Shown one piece after another: positions 9,544 through 21,447 of a stretch of 64,000 nt of DNA. Source of the DNA: Areca catechu. Lineage: Eukaryota > Streptophyta > Magnoliopsida > Arecales > Arecaceae. Within the stretch, counting starts at the first letter, position 1; every line of letters starts with the position of its first letter. The translations under genes and the position numbers were made by a program. Below the pieces are notes generated by a model that was not told where the DNA came from, ran no database searches, and was given only the letters and a program-made list of their open reading frames with translations. Where the stretch lies: positions 147,187,980 to 147,251,979 of the forward strand of contig CM038050.1 of the NCBI GenBank assembly GCA_021397845.1, written 5' to 3'.

Positions 9544-11125
9544 CTAATCCTCATCAGATGGAACATCAAGACTGAAAGGAGCACTGATCCTGGATCTGGT
9601 GGCTAATGTCCTAGGAGGTGCTAAAGCTCTAAGACTCCTAGTGCGGCCGGCAGGACCAAAGGCGGGTACAACCCTAAAAGATCTAGTAGAAGGAGATGAA
9701 AGACGATCAGCTGGCACAATAAGATCCGGTGTGACGTCAACTAAGGCAGTAGTAGGAGCTGGTGTAGTAGGAGGATCTCGACTGACCACCTCATAAGCAT
9801 CGACACCGTCCACACTGTCACTATCACTGCCCACTACCTCTGTAGCTCTATCAACATCCTGATCACCACCCTCAGCAAAATCAGCATGGTCGCTCTGGTG
9901 ATCGTCGCCATCATCATCATCATCGTCATCATCGTCAGATCGAGCAAGTGCAGGTGCTGCAGGAGGCATAAATGATCTCAACAGACTCCCAATGCGAGTA
10001 AATCCCTCCTCCATAGATCTACGAATCTCAGCATGCTCCGAGGTAGTATGTGCTCATAGAAGCTCGACCTCGCTACGCAGCTGAGTCACCTCACCTCTGA
10101 TCTCTGAGAACTGTGCTCTGGCATGCTCCTCAAAAGATAATCCTGTAGATGGTGGTGGAGGAGCTGAAGCGTCAGGAGACAGGTGCTCTGCCTGTGTCGA
10201 TGGTACATCTACTGGAGGAAGAACTGCTAGCTCAGATGGTCCAGCCTCAGCCTCTCGAAACTCGTCCTCCTCATCTGGCTCCTGGCCAGACTCTCAGCGA
10301 ACCCATCGACCTCCAACCATCCTGTATCCCATCCGGTGCAATGACCTCTCATCATACACATCCGTGTGCAGTATCTCCTTGGGGATCTCCCCCTCCAATG
10401 ATACTCCACAAGCTCTGAAAAGACGGGTCAGTGCCATGCCGTATGGCAAACAGTGTCGGTGCTGAGTGGCAGCATCATGCATCTGTGACAGCATCAAGGT
10501 GGGTATATCTAGTTGTCTCCTCTCAATCAGACTGGTCATCACCATCAGCTCCCTCTCGGTGATGAAATCGAATCTGCCAGTCTTCGGTAGTAGGATCCGT
10601 GCAGTAATATGGTGTAGCAGGCGCATCTCTAATGATAACTGGTTCGCGGTAACCACTGAAATACCGCGAACATCCTCTCGCTCAAGGATGCACTTGAATG
10701 CCGCCTCTCTATCATCTACAGAAAAGGCACAGACTCCTCTCCGGGGTATCTCCCATACATGGCTCAGCAGCTCATCAGTCAAAGAGATCTGAACACCCCT
10801 GATGGATGTCATCCATAAAAGTCATCGACAGTCCAGTGCACCGTAGAACTCCCTCACTAGGTGAGGATAGTATCTCTCCTGCATGGTGCAGAAGGGTACT
10901 AGTCCTGCATCTGTGAGTATCTCCCTAATACCAAAGTGGTGCCTGTCGAAGCACTGCAAGTCTACTCTCCTCCCTGAAGCTACAGACTTCCTGCCATCCT
11001 CTCTGCAGGGGGGAGCTCGGTGTGGCTGTACTGCTCTGCTGTGCAGGATCAAATCTGGCCTTCGATCTCCTCTCAGTACCATGACTGGGCCTCGTCCTAA
11101 CTGCAAGTCTCTTCCTAGGACCCAT
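9544..11125 (-). pseudogene. Sirevirus body 1 third ORF (plant transposon protein-like, env position)
   Basis: Seen: about 527 codons from ATG at 11123-11125 (MGPRKRL) to a stop at 9544. Order: basic N-terminus, folded part with VREFYGALD and a VRGVQISLTDELL-type motif, a linker rich in Asp/Glu and Pro, a short coiled-coil-like stretch (LRSEVELL), an Asp run (about 9915-9945) and an Arg/Pro tail. The folded part resembles what is often annotated 'putative plant transposon protein'. Position after pol is where some Sireviruses have an envelope-like gene, but I see no membrane segment. At least three stops are CGA-to-TGA type changes (about 10054, 10296, 10823) relative to body 2. Function unknown. 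Confidence 0.7.
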
Positions 11126-12071
11126 TACAACCAACTGACCAGGAAGAAGGAAGAAGGGTTTAGAACAAGGGACTGGTCATAGGTAGAGATTAGAAACAAA
11201 AGGTTCAGATAGGTTTCGAAAACCAGAATCAACAAAGTTTGAAAAATATATTTGATCAAATGACTAATTTTTTAAGCAAAATTTGTAGGAAAAATTTTGT
11301 TAGGTAGAACACAATTGAATCTTTGGAAAAATAATTTTTTGTAAGGTCTAACGATAAAAACATGTGGGATTTGGATCTAAACACTTAGGGTTTTAGCAAA
11401 TAGGCGAAAATGTCGCAAATGTATCACGAAAAACCTTTCCAAATAGTCAATAAATAAATTTAGTAAACTTATTTTAGATGAAAACCCAATTTATTTTGTC
11501 CAAAATTAATGAAACAGTGATTTTTGTGAAAAAGGGGTGACAAACGGCCAAAAGATGAGGGAAATCCGAGAAAAACAAATCTAAAACATTTTTCCTCAAA
11601 TGGAGTTTTAGAAATTCATTAAAACATGCAAAAATCCGGTTAGATTCAAGAAAAATATTTGGAAAACCCAAAACACGGTTGTTTGGTTCGAAAACAACAA
11701 AGTTTAAACAAAGAAAAATAAAACAAAATTAGAAAGGAGAAATACCTGATTTGTGAAGGATTGAGAGGTGAAAGGACGGATTTGGAAAGGGGGGACCACT
11801 GTTCCAAGAAATCAGGGGGAAGACAATTTTTAAAAAAATCTTGTTCGATCCGTTTAAAAACAGTATCAGATTCGCAAGTGTCGACACTTCGGATTTGTCA
11901 AGTGTCGACACTTGGTCAGGTGTCGACACTTGACACTTTCCAAGTGTCGACACTTGGCCAAAAATTTGAGAAAATCCAAAAAAAAAATAGGAAAAATTTT
12001 GACAAAGTTTTGGGGTTTTAATCAATAGATTTTGAGCTTTAGGATTTAGGAAAAAAGATACTAAGAGAGTT
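11126..12071 (-). other. Spacer between pol and third ORF, with internal palindrome array (body 1)
   Basis: Seen: 946 bp, AT-rich, without a supported gene. At 11876-11957 it holds four copies of the LTR motif GTGTCGACAC (cores at 11878, 11902, 11920, 11944; spacing 24, 18, 24). It sits about 750-830 bp upstream of the third ORF's ATG. The matching spacer of body 2 has three copies. This suggests, but does not prove, a second promoter or a regulatory site for the third ORF. Confidence 0.7.
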
Positions 12072-15000
12072 CTAGGAGAATGGATCAATGGCACCTAACT
12101 CTCTTCTAATCAGACAGAACCTATCCTCACTCAAAGGCTTTGTAAACACATCAGCTAACTGATCATTAGTACAAACAAAATCAAGAATTATATTAGAGTT
12201 TTGTACATGATCTCTTATGAAATGATGTCTTATTTCAAGGTGTTTACTTCTTGAATGTTGCACAGATTTTTAGATAGGTTGATTGCACTAGTATTGTCAC
12301 ATCTTATGGGTGTCTTAGTTAGTTTAATGCCAAAATCTTCGAGTTGTTGTTTGATCCAGAGGATTTGAGCACAACAGCTCCCAACTGCTATATATTCGGC
12401 TTCCACCGTAGATAGAGCAACTGAGTTCTGTTTCTTGCTACTCTAGGAGATCAAATTTACTCCAAGAAATTGACAGGTTCCACTAGTACTTTTACGATCA
12501 AGTTTACACCCAGCAAAGTCAGCATCAGAATAAGCAATTAAATCAAATGAAGAATCTCTAGAGTACCATAAACCAATTTCAACAGAGCCAGATAGATATC
12601 TAAGTATGCGTTTAACAGCCAAAAGATGAGACTCTTTAGGATTGGACTGATATCTAGCACACATACAGACACTAAACATGATATCTGGCCTACTGGCAGT
12701 AAATATAACAATGAACCAATCATGCCACGATATAATTTTTGGTCTATAGACTTACCTGATTCGTCCTTGTCAAGTCTACATGTAGAGCTCATAGGGGTAC
12801 CTAATGGCTTAGTGTTCTCCATCCCAAACTTCTTGAGTATTTCTCTTGTGTATTTTGTTTGGTTGATGAAGATCCCCTCTTTGGTTTGCCTTATCTGGAG
12901 TCCGAGAAGAAATTCAGTTCTCCCATCATGCTTATCTCGAACTCACCCTGCATTAATCTTGCAAAATCTTGACAAAGAGATTCATTAGTAGCACCAAATA
13001 TTATATCATCAACATAGATTTGTACTACTAAGAGATCATCATTCTTTTTCTTTAAAAACAAAGTTTTATCTACATTACCTCTAGTAAAATCATTTTTCAG
13101 CAAAAAAGAGCTTAAACGATCATACCAAGCTCTTGGAGCTTGTTTTAATCCATATAAAGCTTTATGAAGTTTATAAACATGATTTGGAAATTCAGAACTT
13201 TCAAAACCAGGGGGTTGTTCAACATAAACTTCTTTTCAATTAATCCATTTAAAAAGGCACTTTTAACATCCATTTGATATAGTTTAAAATTCATGAAACA
13301 AGAAAAAGCCAACAATAGCCTAATTGCCTCAAGTCTAGCCACAGGAGCAAAGGTTTCATCAAAATCTATCCCTTCCTCTGATTGTATCCTTTGGCAACTA
13401 GTCTAGCTTTATTTCTAATTACTATTCCATTTTCATCAAGTTTATTTCAAAAAATCCATTTTGTGCCAATAATTGATGTGTTTGAAGGCCTATCCACTAG
13501 TGTCCAAACATTGTTCCTTTTAAATTGATTAAGTTCATCTTGCATAGCATTTATCCAATTACTATCACATTCAGCTTCCTCAATAGTTTTAGGTTCAATT
13601 TGAGATACAAAAGCTAAGTAATCACAAATATTTCTAAGAGATGATCGAGTACTTACACCTTTAGATGGATCACCTATAATTAGTTCTTTTGGGTGTCCAT
13701 GAGCATACCTCCATTCTTTTGGTAGTGGATCAACAGTTGATATATTTTCATCACCTTGTGCTTGATCTCCGTCAGTGTTTTGATCATCATTCTGTTCCTT
13801 GGTAAGTCCTTCATTGTTGTTTATTTCTTCAGTTTTCTTACTACCTGATTCATCAAAAAGTACATCTTCTTTTCTTGAAGATTTTTGGTTAGTTTCATCA
13901 AATACACATGAATGGATTCTTCAACAACAAGTGTCCTTCTGTTGAAGACCCTGTATGCCTTACTAGATGTGGAGTAGCCTAGAAAGACTCCCTCATCTGA
14001 TTTGGCATCAAATTTACTTAGATTATCTTTACCATTGTTTAAGATGAAACAACGGCATCCAAAAACATGAAAATAACGGATTGAAGGTTTTCTACCCTTC
14101 CAAAGCTCATAAGGGGTTTTCTTTAAAATCGGTCGAATTAAAACTCGATTTAAAATATAGCATGCAGTATTTATGGCTTCCGCCCAAAAGTATCTAGGTA
14201 AATCATTTTCACAAAGCATGGTGCGTGCCATTTCTTCAAGAGTTCTATTTTTTCTTTCTACTACCCCATTTTGTTGAGGTGTCCTAGGTGCAGAAAAATT
14301 GTGATGAATTCCATTTTCAATACAGAATTTATTAAAATCGGCATTTTCAAATTCAGTTCCATGATCACTTCTTAAAGATATTACTGAAACACCTTTTTCA
14401 TTTAAAACTCTTTTGTGAAATCTAATAAATTCAGAAAATGTTTCATCTTTATGTGCTAAAAACATGACCCAAGTAAAACGTGAGAAATCATCTACAATGA
14501 CTAGACCAAACTTCTTACCTCCCAAACTAGATGTTCTAGTAGGCCCAAAGAGGTCCATATGAAGCAATTCCAAAGGTCTAGATGTAGAGATTACTCCTTT
14601 AGGTTTGAAAGAAGATTTTGTTTGTTTTCCAAGTTGACATGCACTGCAAATCTTATCTTTTTCAAAATTGAGTTTAGGCAAATCTTTTACTAAATTCTTT
14701 TTGCTAAGTTTTGAAATTAAATGCATGCTTGCATGTCCTAGTCTACGATGCCAAAGCCAACTAGTTTCATCGATCTTGGCTTCCATTGCCACTAGACATT
14801 GACCTTTCTGAATAGGGAGATCATCAAGATCAACCATATAAATATTGCCATGCCTATGACCGATGAACTTAATGCCATTGTCATCTAGACTAGAAACAAT
14901 GCACAAAGAAGATTCAAAAACAACTTTAAAATTTTGTCACAAAATTGACTAATGCTAAGCAAGTTATGTTTTAATCCATCAACATATAAAACATTATCAA

Positions 15001-15190
15001 TATAAGAGGTAGGGGTGATATGGATTTTACCAATACCGATTATTTGCTTTCCATTATCACCAAAAGTTACATTGCCACCATTTTGATATGTGAGTGATGA
15101 GAACTGCTCCACATCTCCTGTCATATGCCTTGAGCAACCGCTATCAAGGTACCACATTCTTTTCTTGTTGGTTGCAAGGCATACCTGCAA
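12072..15190 (-). pseudogene. Sirevirus body 1 pol (protease, integrase, RT, RNase H)
   Basis: Seen: protease motif WYLDSGCSRHMTGD at the N-terminus; pre-integrase finger (WHRRLGHAS...CSACQLGK); integrase acids in HMDLFGP, RSDHGTEF and QNGVVERKNRT; RT with QIYVDDIIFGATN (about 12990-13020); RNase H with SDADFAGCKLDRKSTSGTC and the end TNDQLADVFTKPL. That order is Ty1/copia. Breaks: shift between protease and integrase near 14900, a TGA where body 2 has CGA near 13447, and single-base deletions near 12264, 12906, 13234 and 13376. Catalytic residues are all present. Sense strand minus; the stop lies at 12072. Confidence 0.92.
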
Positions 15191-15196
15191 TAAAGA

Positions 15197-16893
15197 TCAA
15201 GTGGAGACTTTAGGTACCCAAGCCATCTTGGATCCTTTTTGGTTAGTGGCATTGGTTCCTTTTGGAACCCAAACTTTCTTAGTGTTATTTAATTTTCTTT
15301 TGTTGCACATATAAGATTTATGTCCTTTAATACCACAAGTATAGCATGTAATGGATGAAGATGCAGGCACAAAGAAATTTTTAAAGAGTTTCTGTTTCTT
15401 ATGAGTTCTGAATCCTAATCCAGCTTTGTCAAATACTGCTCTTTGGTTATTTAATAGTAAATTTAATTTTTCAGAACTGTAAGTAAATTTTTCAACAAAA
15501 GGTTTTAGTTTTTCGATTTCTTCTTTATATCTTTTGTTTTCTATTAAAATTTCTTTGCTTTGTCTTGACAATTTTTATTTGAAAGTAAGTTACTTTTTTT
15601 TCAAATATATCCTTTTCTTTTTCAAGAGCCATAATCTTATCATTTAAATTTTTATTTTGTATTAGAAGGTATTCATTTTCATTTGAAAGGTTGTTGTTTG
15701 TTTTAGCTAGTTCCAGATTTTGCTTCTTTAAGTCTTTATGTTTTGACTTTAATTTTTGAAATTCTATGACTAGTTCATCAAAAATCTCATGAAGCTCATC
15801 AAAAGATAATTCATTTTCGGTTTCAGAACATACCTCTTCTTGATCGGCCATCAGACAGAAATTTGCTACTTCCTGCTGTTCTTCCTCAGAGCTGGAGTCT
15901 TCACTTTCACTCCAGGTTGCCATCATGGCTTTCTTTCTCAGCTTTCTTCTGCTTTTCTTTAACAAGGGGCAGTCTACCTTGAAATGCCCGGGTTTCTTAC
16001 ACTCAAAACATGTGGGCTGCTCCTCCTTCTTTTTCTTGTCTTTTTCTTTACTCGGCTCACCTTTCAGAGGTTTCTTTTTGTAGTTGAACTTTTTCTTCCT
16101 CATAAACCTTCTGAATTTCCTTGCTAACAGAGCCGTTTCATCTTCTTCGTCATCCTCTTCAGAGTCTTCGCTTGAGTCCTCTCTGGTAGTAGATTTGAAC
16201 GCGATCGTCTTCTTCTTTTTATCCACCTCTCCGTTCTTCTGTTTGAGGGATAGCTCATAAGTCATCAAGGAACCCAACAGTTGTTCCAGCGGGAGAGTGT
16301 TGACATCTTTTGCTTCTTCAATTGCAGTGACCTTTGCATCCCATGAAGCTGGTAGAGACCTGAGAAGTTTATTCACAAGTTCACCGTTAGAAATTATTTT
16401 TCCTAGACTTCTCATGCCATTCACAATGTTTGTGAACCTAGTATACATCTCACTGATAGACTCAGTAGGTTCCATTTTAAACATTTCATATGTGTGAATT
16501 AGCATGTTAACCTTGGTGGTTTTCACTTGGTGTGTACCCTCATGGGTAACCTCAAGTGTATCCCAAATCTCCTTTGCGGAGAGACAGTTTGATATTCTAT
16601 TAAACTCACTAGGATCAAGAGAGCAAAATAAAAGGTTCATTGCCTTAGCATTAAGCTCAATTTGCTTAATGTCATTCTCATCCCAATCATCTTCCATTTT
16701 TGGAGTGAGAATGCCATTAATCATCATTGTAGGCTGATGAGGACCTTTTACAATTGTTCTCCACAAATTATAATCAAGAGCTTGTATAAATATGCGCATG
16801 CGTGTCTTCCAGTATGTGTAATTTGTGCCATTAAAAAGTGGGGTCGGTTTGAAGCTTGACCTTCACAATACCCATGCCTATTGGGGCTGCCAT
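15197..16893 (-). pseudogene. Sirevirus body 1 gag
   Basis: Seen: after the LTR and primer-binding site, ATG at 16891-16893 opens gag, but two single-base deletions (about 16845-16866, relative to body 2) break the first ~30 codons. The main frame runs 15525-16799: copia gag region (RIFIQALDYNLWRTIVKG, SAKEIWDTLEVTHEGT), acidic and lysine-rich linkers, knuckle CFECKKPGHFKVDC, a long coiled-coil-like part, then after a frameshift a second knuckle CYTCGIKGHKSYMC in 15197-15571. Two knuckles and a coiled-coil extension fit Sirevirus gag. Role: particle structural protein that packages the RNA. Confidence 0.88.
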
Positions 16894-16934
16894 GATCTTT
16901 TACTCAAGATCCTTGGACCTACAAGAGAGTACCG

Positions 16935-16946
16935 GCTCTGATACCA
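16935..16946 (-). other. Primer-binding site, body 1 (initiator Met tRNA)
   Basis: Seen: minus strand TGGTATCAGAGC, 2 bp from the end of LTR B. This is the standard plant primer-binding site complementary to the 3' end of initiator methionine tRNA. It confirms the minus orientation and that LTR B served as 5' LTR of this body. Confidence 0.93.
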
Positions 16947-16948
16947 CT

Positions 16949-18383
16949 TGTTGCCCAGAAATGGAGCCCAAGAGGGGGGTGAATTGGGTCTTTTAAAATT
17001 TAACACAATAAAATGAAGGTCCAGTGGTGCTTGTGAGCAATAATAAATTTGATGCAAGATGATAGCAATAATTAAAGAGTACGAGAGGAAAAGAGCAATC
17101 ACACACAAACACAAAGTTTATAGTGGTTCGGTGCAAACCTAGCACCTACATCCACTCCCCAAGCCACCCTTGGGAATTCCACTATAATCCACACCAGATT
17201 ACAGTTGACTTGTTTTTCACAAGGCTCACAAGTCAAAACCTAAGTTGGTTTTGTCACCTAGGCTTACCAACAAACCTAAAACTTGTTTTGTCTTCGGGCT
17301 CACAAGTTAACCCTAGTTGGTTTTGTCCCTTTGGCTCACCAACAAACCACAATAACCTTCTTTCAAGACACCCTTGAAAGCAAGGTCAAATCACAATAAA
17401 ACATATATGAAATTTAAAAGCTACAACAAACTCTCTTCAAGAGTAGATGGGAATCTTTGAAGCTCAAAAGGATGCTTTGTCTTCACTCTTCTTCAAGATG
17501 CCTCTTTTTGGAATGAAGTAAGGTTGAGCTTGTAGGCTTTTCAGTGGAATCAAGCTAGAAGAGACTTTTGATTTGAAGTTTGGAGAGAATATTGGCTTTA
17601 TGGCTTTTGAGTGGACTTGAATGCTCTTGAATAGACTTCTCTTACTTCTCTCTTGCTTTCTCTTACTTTAAAATGAGGTTGGTGGAGATTAAATACACCA
17701 AAAACCTTCTAAAAATGGTTTGTGACCGTTGGAGCATTGGAAATAGCCGTTTGGAGCTTGAAAACCAACTTCTGCAAGCCAGAAAAATAGATCCGTTAGA
17801 GCTGTCAGGCTGCAAGTGTCGACACTTGGCTGTCAGGTGTCGACACTTGATTTCTGGGTGTCGACACTTGAACATTCAAGTGTCGACACTTGATGCACAG
17901 GTGTCGACACTTGACACAAAAATCCTTAAAACAGCAAAGTTCTGTATTTTCAAAAATCTCAGGCCTTGAGTCGACACTTGGAACCTAAGTGTCGACACTT
18001 GGTGTCGACACTTGAATATAGGTGTCGACACTTGGCGTGCCAAGGATTTTTGTCCGTGCCAAATGCTGAAGTGTCGACACTTGACTGTCCAGGTGTCGAC
18101 ACTTGAGACTGAAAACATCCAGATTCAAGTGTAAATGCCTTGAAAACAAAATAAAATTCATGAATACATAAACACATAATATTAAACAATTATATGCCCT
18201 TTTTCAATGAAGAGGATGCCCGGATATGTGAGAATTGCTCCGTGCCATTGCGTGCCATACACCATAAGTTTTTAGAATTTTGAGGTGCTTTCTTCCTGAA
18301 AACTCACAACTTGAAATCTTCATTAGAATACAATATGCACTCAATGTTTTGTTATTCATCAAAATCACTGGGTGGAGCCAACA
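16949..18383 (-). repeat. Sirevirus LTR B (shared middle LTR, 1,435 bp)
   Basis: Seen: same ends as LTR A. On its left is body 1's primer-binding site, on its right body 2's polypurine tract (18384-18397), so it acts as 5' LTR for one body and 3' LTR for the other. No target duplication at its edges. TATA-like sequence at plus 17688-17697. Confidence 0.93.
17814..18105. promoter_or_regulatory. Phased palindromic GTGTCGACAC array in LTR B
   Basis: Seen: 11 sites in the same layout as LTR A; all but one (GAGTCGACAC) have the full core, including the last site that is mutated in LTR A. This is the best-preserved array of the three. Confidence 0.85.
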
Positions 18384-18953
18384 ATCTCCCCCTTTTTGAT
18401 GATGACAAAACCTTGAGAAAAAGAGACAATATAGTTCAAACTTTAACCATTTAATTTATAAATATGAATTTTAGTCACAATAGAGGCAAAACTTTATAGA
18501 TAGGAGGAAACAACTCCCCCTTAATTAGATACTTCTTATTAAGGTAAACTTCAAAGATTCTTGCAAGGTGAAATCAATATAATCAATACAATACACCTTT
18601 TCTCAAGAAATCAAAATCAATACTTGTTCTCCCCCTTTTTGTCAATCATAAGAAAGGGGAATAACCTCCCCCTCACAATGAGCATGGATACAAAAAGATA
18701 GTAGAGAAACAAGTAACATAGATATTAGAGCTGAAATTATGCTAATATCAAAGAGTATCAGAGTTAAAATATACCATTATAAAATATCAGAGCCAAAGAA
18801 TAGTAAATTGAAGCACAAAATCTTCAAGATAACAGAGTACTGAACAAAAACACATATATATAAGATAAATTTTCAGTACAAAAGAGCTGAAACATACATA
18901 TATCATCAGAGTCAAATAAGTATCAAACATGTAGCAAATAGACATCTGTGAGG
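18384..18953 (-). other. Sirevirus body 2: polypurine tract and 3' non-coding region
   Basis: Seen: minus strand AAAAAGGGGGAGAT next to LTR B, extra GGGGGAG tracts at about 18515-18525 and 18624-18680, then A-rich sequence. Nearly identical to 8970-9543. No gene seen. Confidence 0.85.
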
Positions 18954-20534
18954 CTAATCCTCATCAGATGGAACATCAAGACTGAAAGGAGCACTGATCC
19001 TAGATCTGGTGGCTAATGCCCTAGGAGGTGCTAAAGCTCTAAGACTCCTAGTGCGGCCGGCAGGACCAAAGGCGGGTACAACCCTAGAAGATCTAGTAGA
19101 AGGAGGTGAAAGACGATCAGCTGGCACAATAAGATCCGGTGTGACGTCAACCAAGGCAGTAGTAGGAGCTGGTGTAGTAGGAGGATCTCGACTGACCACC
19201 TCATAAGCATCGACACCGCCCACACTGTCGCTGTCACTGCCCACTACCTCTGTAGCTCTGTCAACATCCTGATCACCACCCTCAGCAAAATCAGCATGGT
19301 CGCTCTGGTGATCGTCGCCATCATCATCATCATCGTCATCATCATCAGATCGAGCAAGTGCAGGTGCTGCAGGAGGTATAAATGATCTCAACAGACTCTC
19401 AATGCGAGTAAATCCCTCCTCCATGGATCTGCGAATCTCAGCATGCTCCGAGGTAGTATGTGCTCGTAGAAGCTCGACCTCGCTACGCAGCTGAGTCACC
19501 TCACCTCTGATCTCTGAGAACTGTGCTCTGGCATGCTCCTCAAAAGATAATCCTGTAGATGGTGGTGGAGGAGCTGAAGCGTCAGGAGACAGGTGCTCTG
19601 CCTGTGTCGATGGTACATCTACTGGAGGAAGAACTGCTGGCTCAGATGGTCCAGCCTCAGCCTCTCGAAACTCGTCCTCCTCATCTGGCTCCTGGCCAGA
19701 CTCTCTGCGAACCCATCGACCTCCAACCATCCTGTATCCCATCCGGTGCAATGACCTCTCATCATACACATCCGTGTGCAGTATCTCCTTGGGGATCTCC
19801 CCCTCCAATGATACTCCACAAGCTCTGAAAAGACGGGTCAGTGCCATGCCGTATGGCAAACAGTGTCGGTGCTGAGTGGCAGCATCATGCATCTGTGACA
19901 GCATCAAGGTGGGTATATCTATTGTCTCCTCTCAATCAGACTGGTCATCACCATCAGCTCCCTCTCGGTGATGAAATCGAATCTGCCAGTCTTCGGTAGT
20001 AGGATCCGTGCAGTAATATGGTGCAGCAGGCGCATCTCTAATGATAACTGGTTCGCGGTAACCACTGAAATACCGCGAACATCCTCTCGCTCAAGGATGC
20101 ACCTGAATGCCGCCTCTCTATCATCTACAGAAAAGGCACAGACTCCTCTCCGGGGTATCTCCCATACATGGCTCAACAGCTCATCAGTCAAAGAGATCTG
20201 AATACCCCTGACGGATGTCGTCCACAAAAGTCGTCGACAGTCCAGTGCACCATAGAACTCCCTCACTAGGTGAGGATAGTATCTCTCCTGCATGGTGCAG
20301 AAGGGTACTAGTCCTGCATCTGTGAGTATCTCCCTAATACCAAGTGGTGCCTGTCGAAGCACTGCAAGTCAACTCTCCTCCCTGAAGCTACAGACTTCCC
20401 TGCCATCCTCTCTGCAGGGGGGAGCTCGGTGTGGCTGTACTGCTCTGCTGTGCAGGATCAAATCTGGCCTTCGATCTCCTCTCAGTACCATGACTGGGCC
20501 TCGTCCTAACTGCAAGTCTCTTCCTAGGACCCAT
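18954..20534 (-). pseudogene. Sirevirus body 2 third ORF (plant transposon protein-like)
   Basis: Seen: ATG at 20532-20534, stop at 18954. A 317-codon frame (18954-19907) and a 147-codon frame (19919-20362) are split by a single-base deletion near 19921 (body 1 has the extra base). Another one-base difference near 20341 and one near 20398 affect the N-terminal part. The CGA codons that became TGA in body 1 are still CGA here, so this copy keeps the longer reading frame. Features: VRGIQISLTDELL, HRHCLPYGMALTRLF, MGYRMVGGRWV, coiled-coil-like LRSEVELLRAH, Asp run, Arg/Pro tail. Function unknown; domain name is inference. Confidence 0.72.
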
Positions 20535-21447
20535 TACAGCCAACTGACCAGGAAGAAGGAAGAAGGGTTTAGAACAAGGGACTGGCATAGGTAGAGATTA
20601 GAAACAAAAGGTTCAGATAGGTTTCGAAAACCAGAATCAACAAAGTTTGAAATATATATTTTGATCAAATGACTAATTTTTTGAGCAAAATTTGTAGAAA
20701 AAATTTTGTTAGGTAGAACACATTGAATCTTTGGAAAAATAATTTTTTGTAAGGTCTAAATAAAAACATGTGGGATTTGGATCTAAACACTTAGGGTTTT
20801 AGCAAATAGGCAAAATGTCGCAAATGTATCACGAAAAACCTTTCCAAATAGTCAATAAATAAATTTAGTAAACTTATTTAGATGAAAACCTAATTTATTT
20901 TGTCCAAAATTAATGAAACAGTGATTTTTGCGAAAAAGGGGTGAAAACGGCCAAAGATGAGGGAAATCCGAGAAAAACAAATCTAAAACATTTTCCCTCA
21001 AATGGAGTTTTAGAAATTCATTAAAACACGCAAAAATCCGGTTAGATTCAAGAAAAATATTGGAAAACCCAAAACACGGTTGTTTGGTTCGAAAATAACA
21101 AAGTTAAAAAACAAAGAAAAATAAAACAAATTAGAAAGGAGAAATACCTGATTTGTGAAGGATTGAGAGGTGAAAGGACGGATTTGGACAGGGGGGACCA
21201 CTGTTCCAAGAAATCAGGGGGAAGAAAATTTTTAAAAAAATCTTGTTCGGTCCGTTTAAAAACAGTATCAGATTCGCAAGTGTCGACACTTGGTCAGGTG
21301 TCGACACTTGACACTTTCCAAGTGTCGACACTTGGCCAAAAATTCGAGAAAATCAGAAAAAAAAATAGGAAAATTTTGACAAAGTTTTGGGGTTTTAATC
21401 AATAGGTTTTGAGCTTTAGGATTTAGGAAAAAGATACTAAGAGAGTT
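20535..21447 (-). other. Spacer between pol and third ORF, with internal palindrome array (body 2)
   Basis: Seen: AT-rich spacer matching 11126-12071. Three GTGTCGACAC sites at 21278-21335, one fewer than in body 1; the missing unit is the 24-bp first interval. No supported gene. Confidence 0.7.

Noticed and set aside
16297..16859. Plus-strand ORFs opposite Sirevirus gag (also 25389-26229)
   Set aside because: Shadows of the gag frame on the opposite strand.
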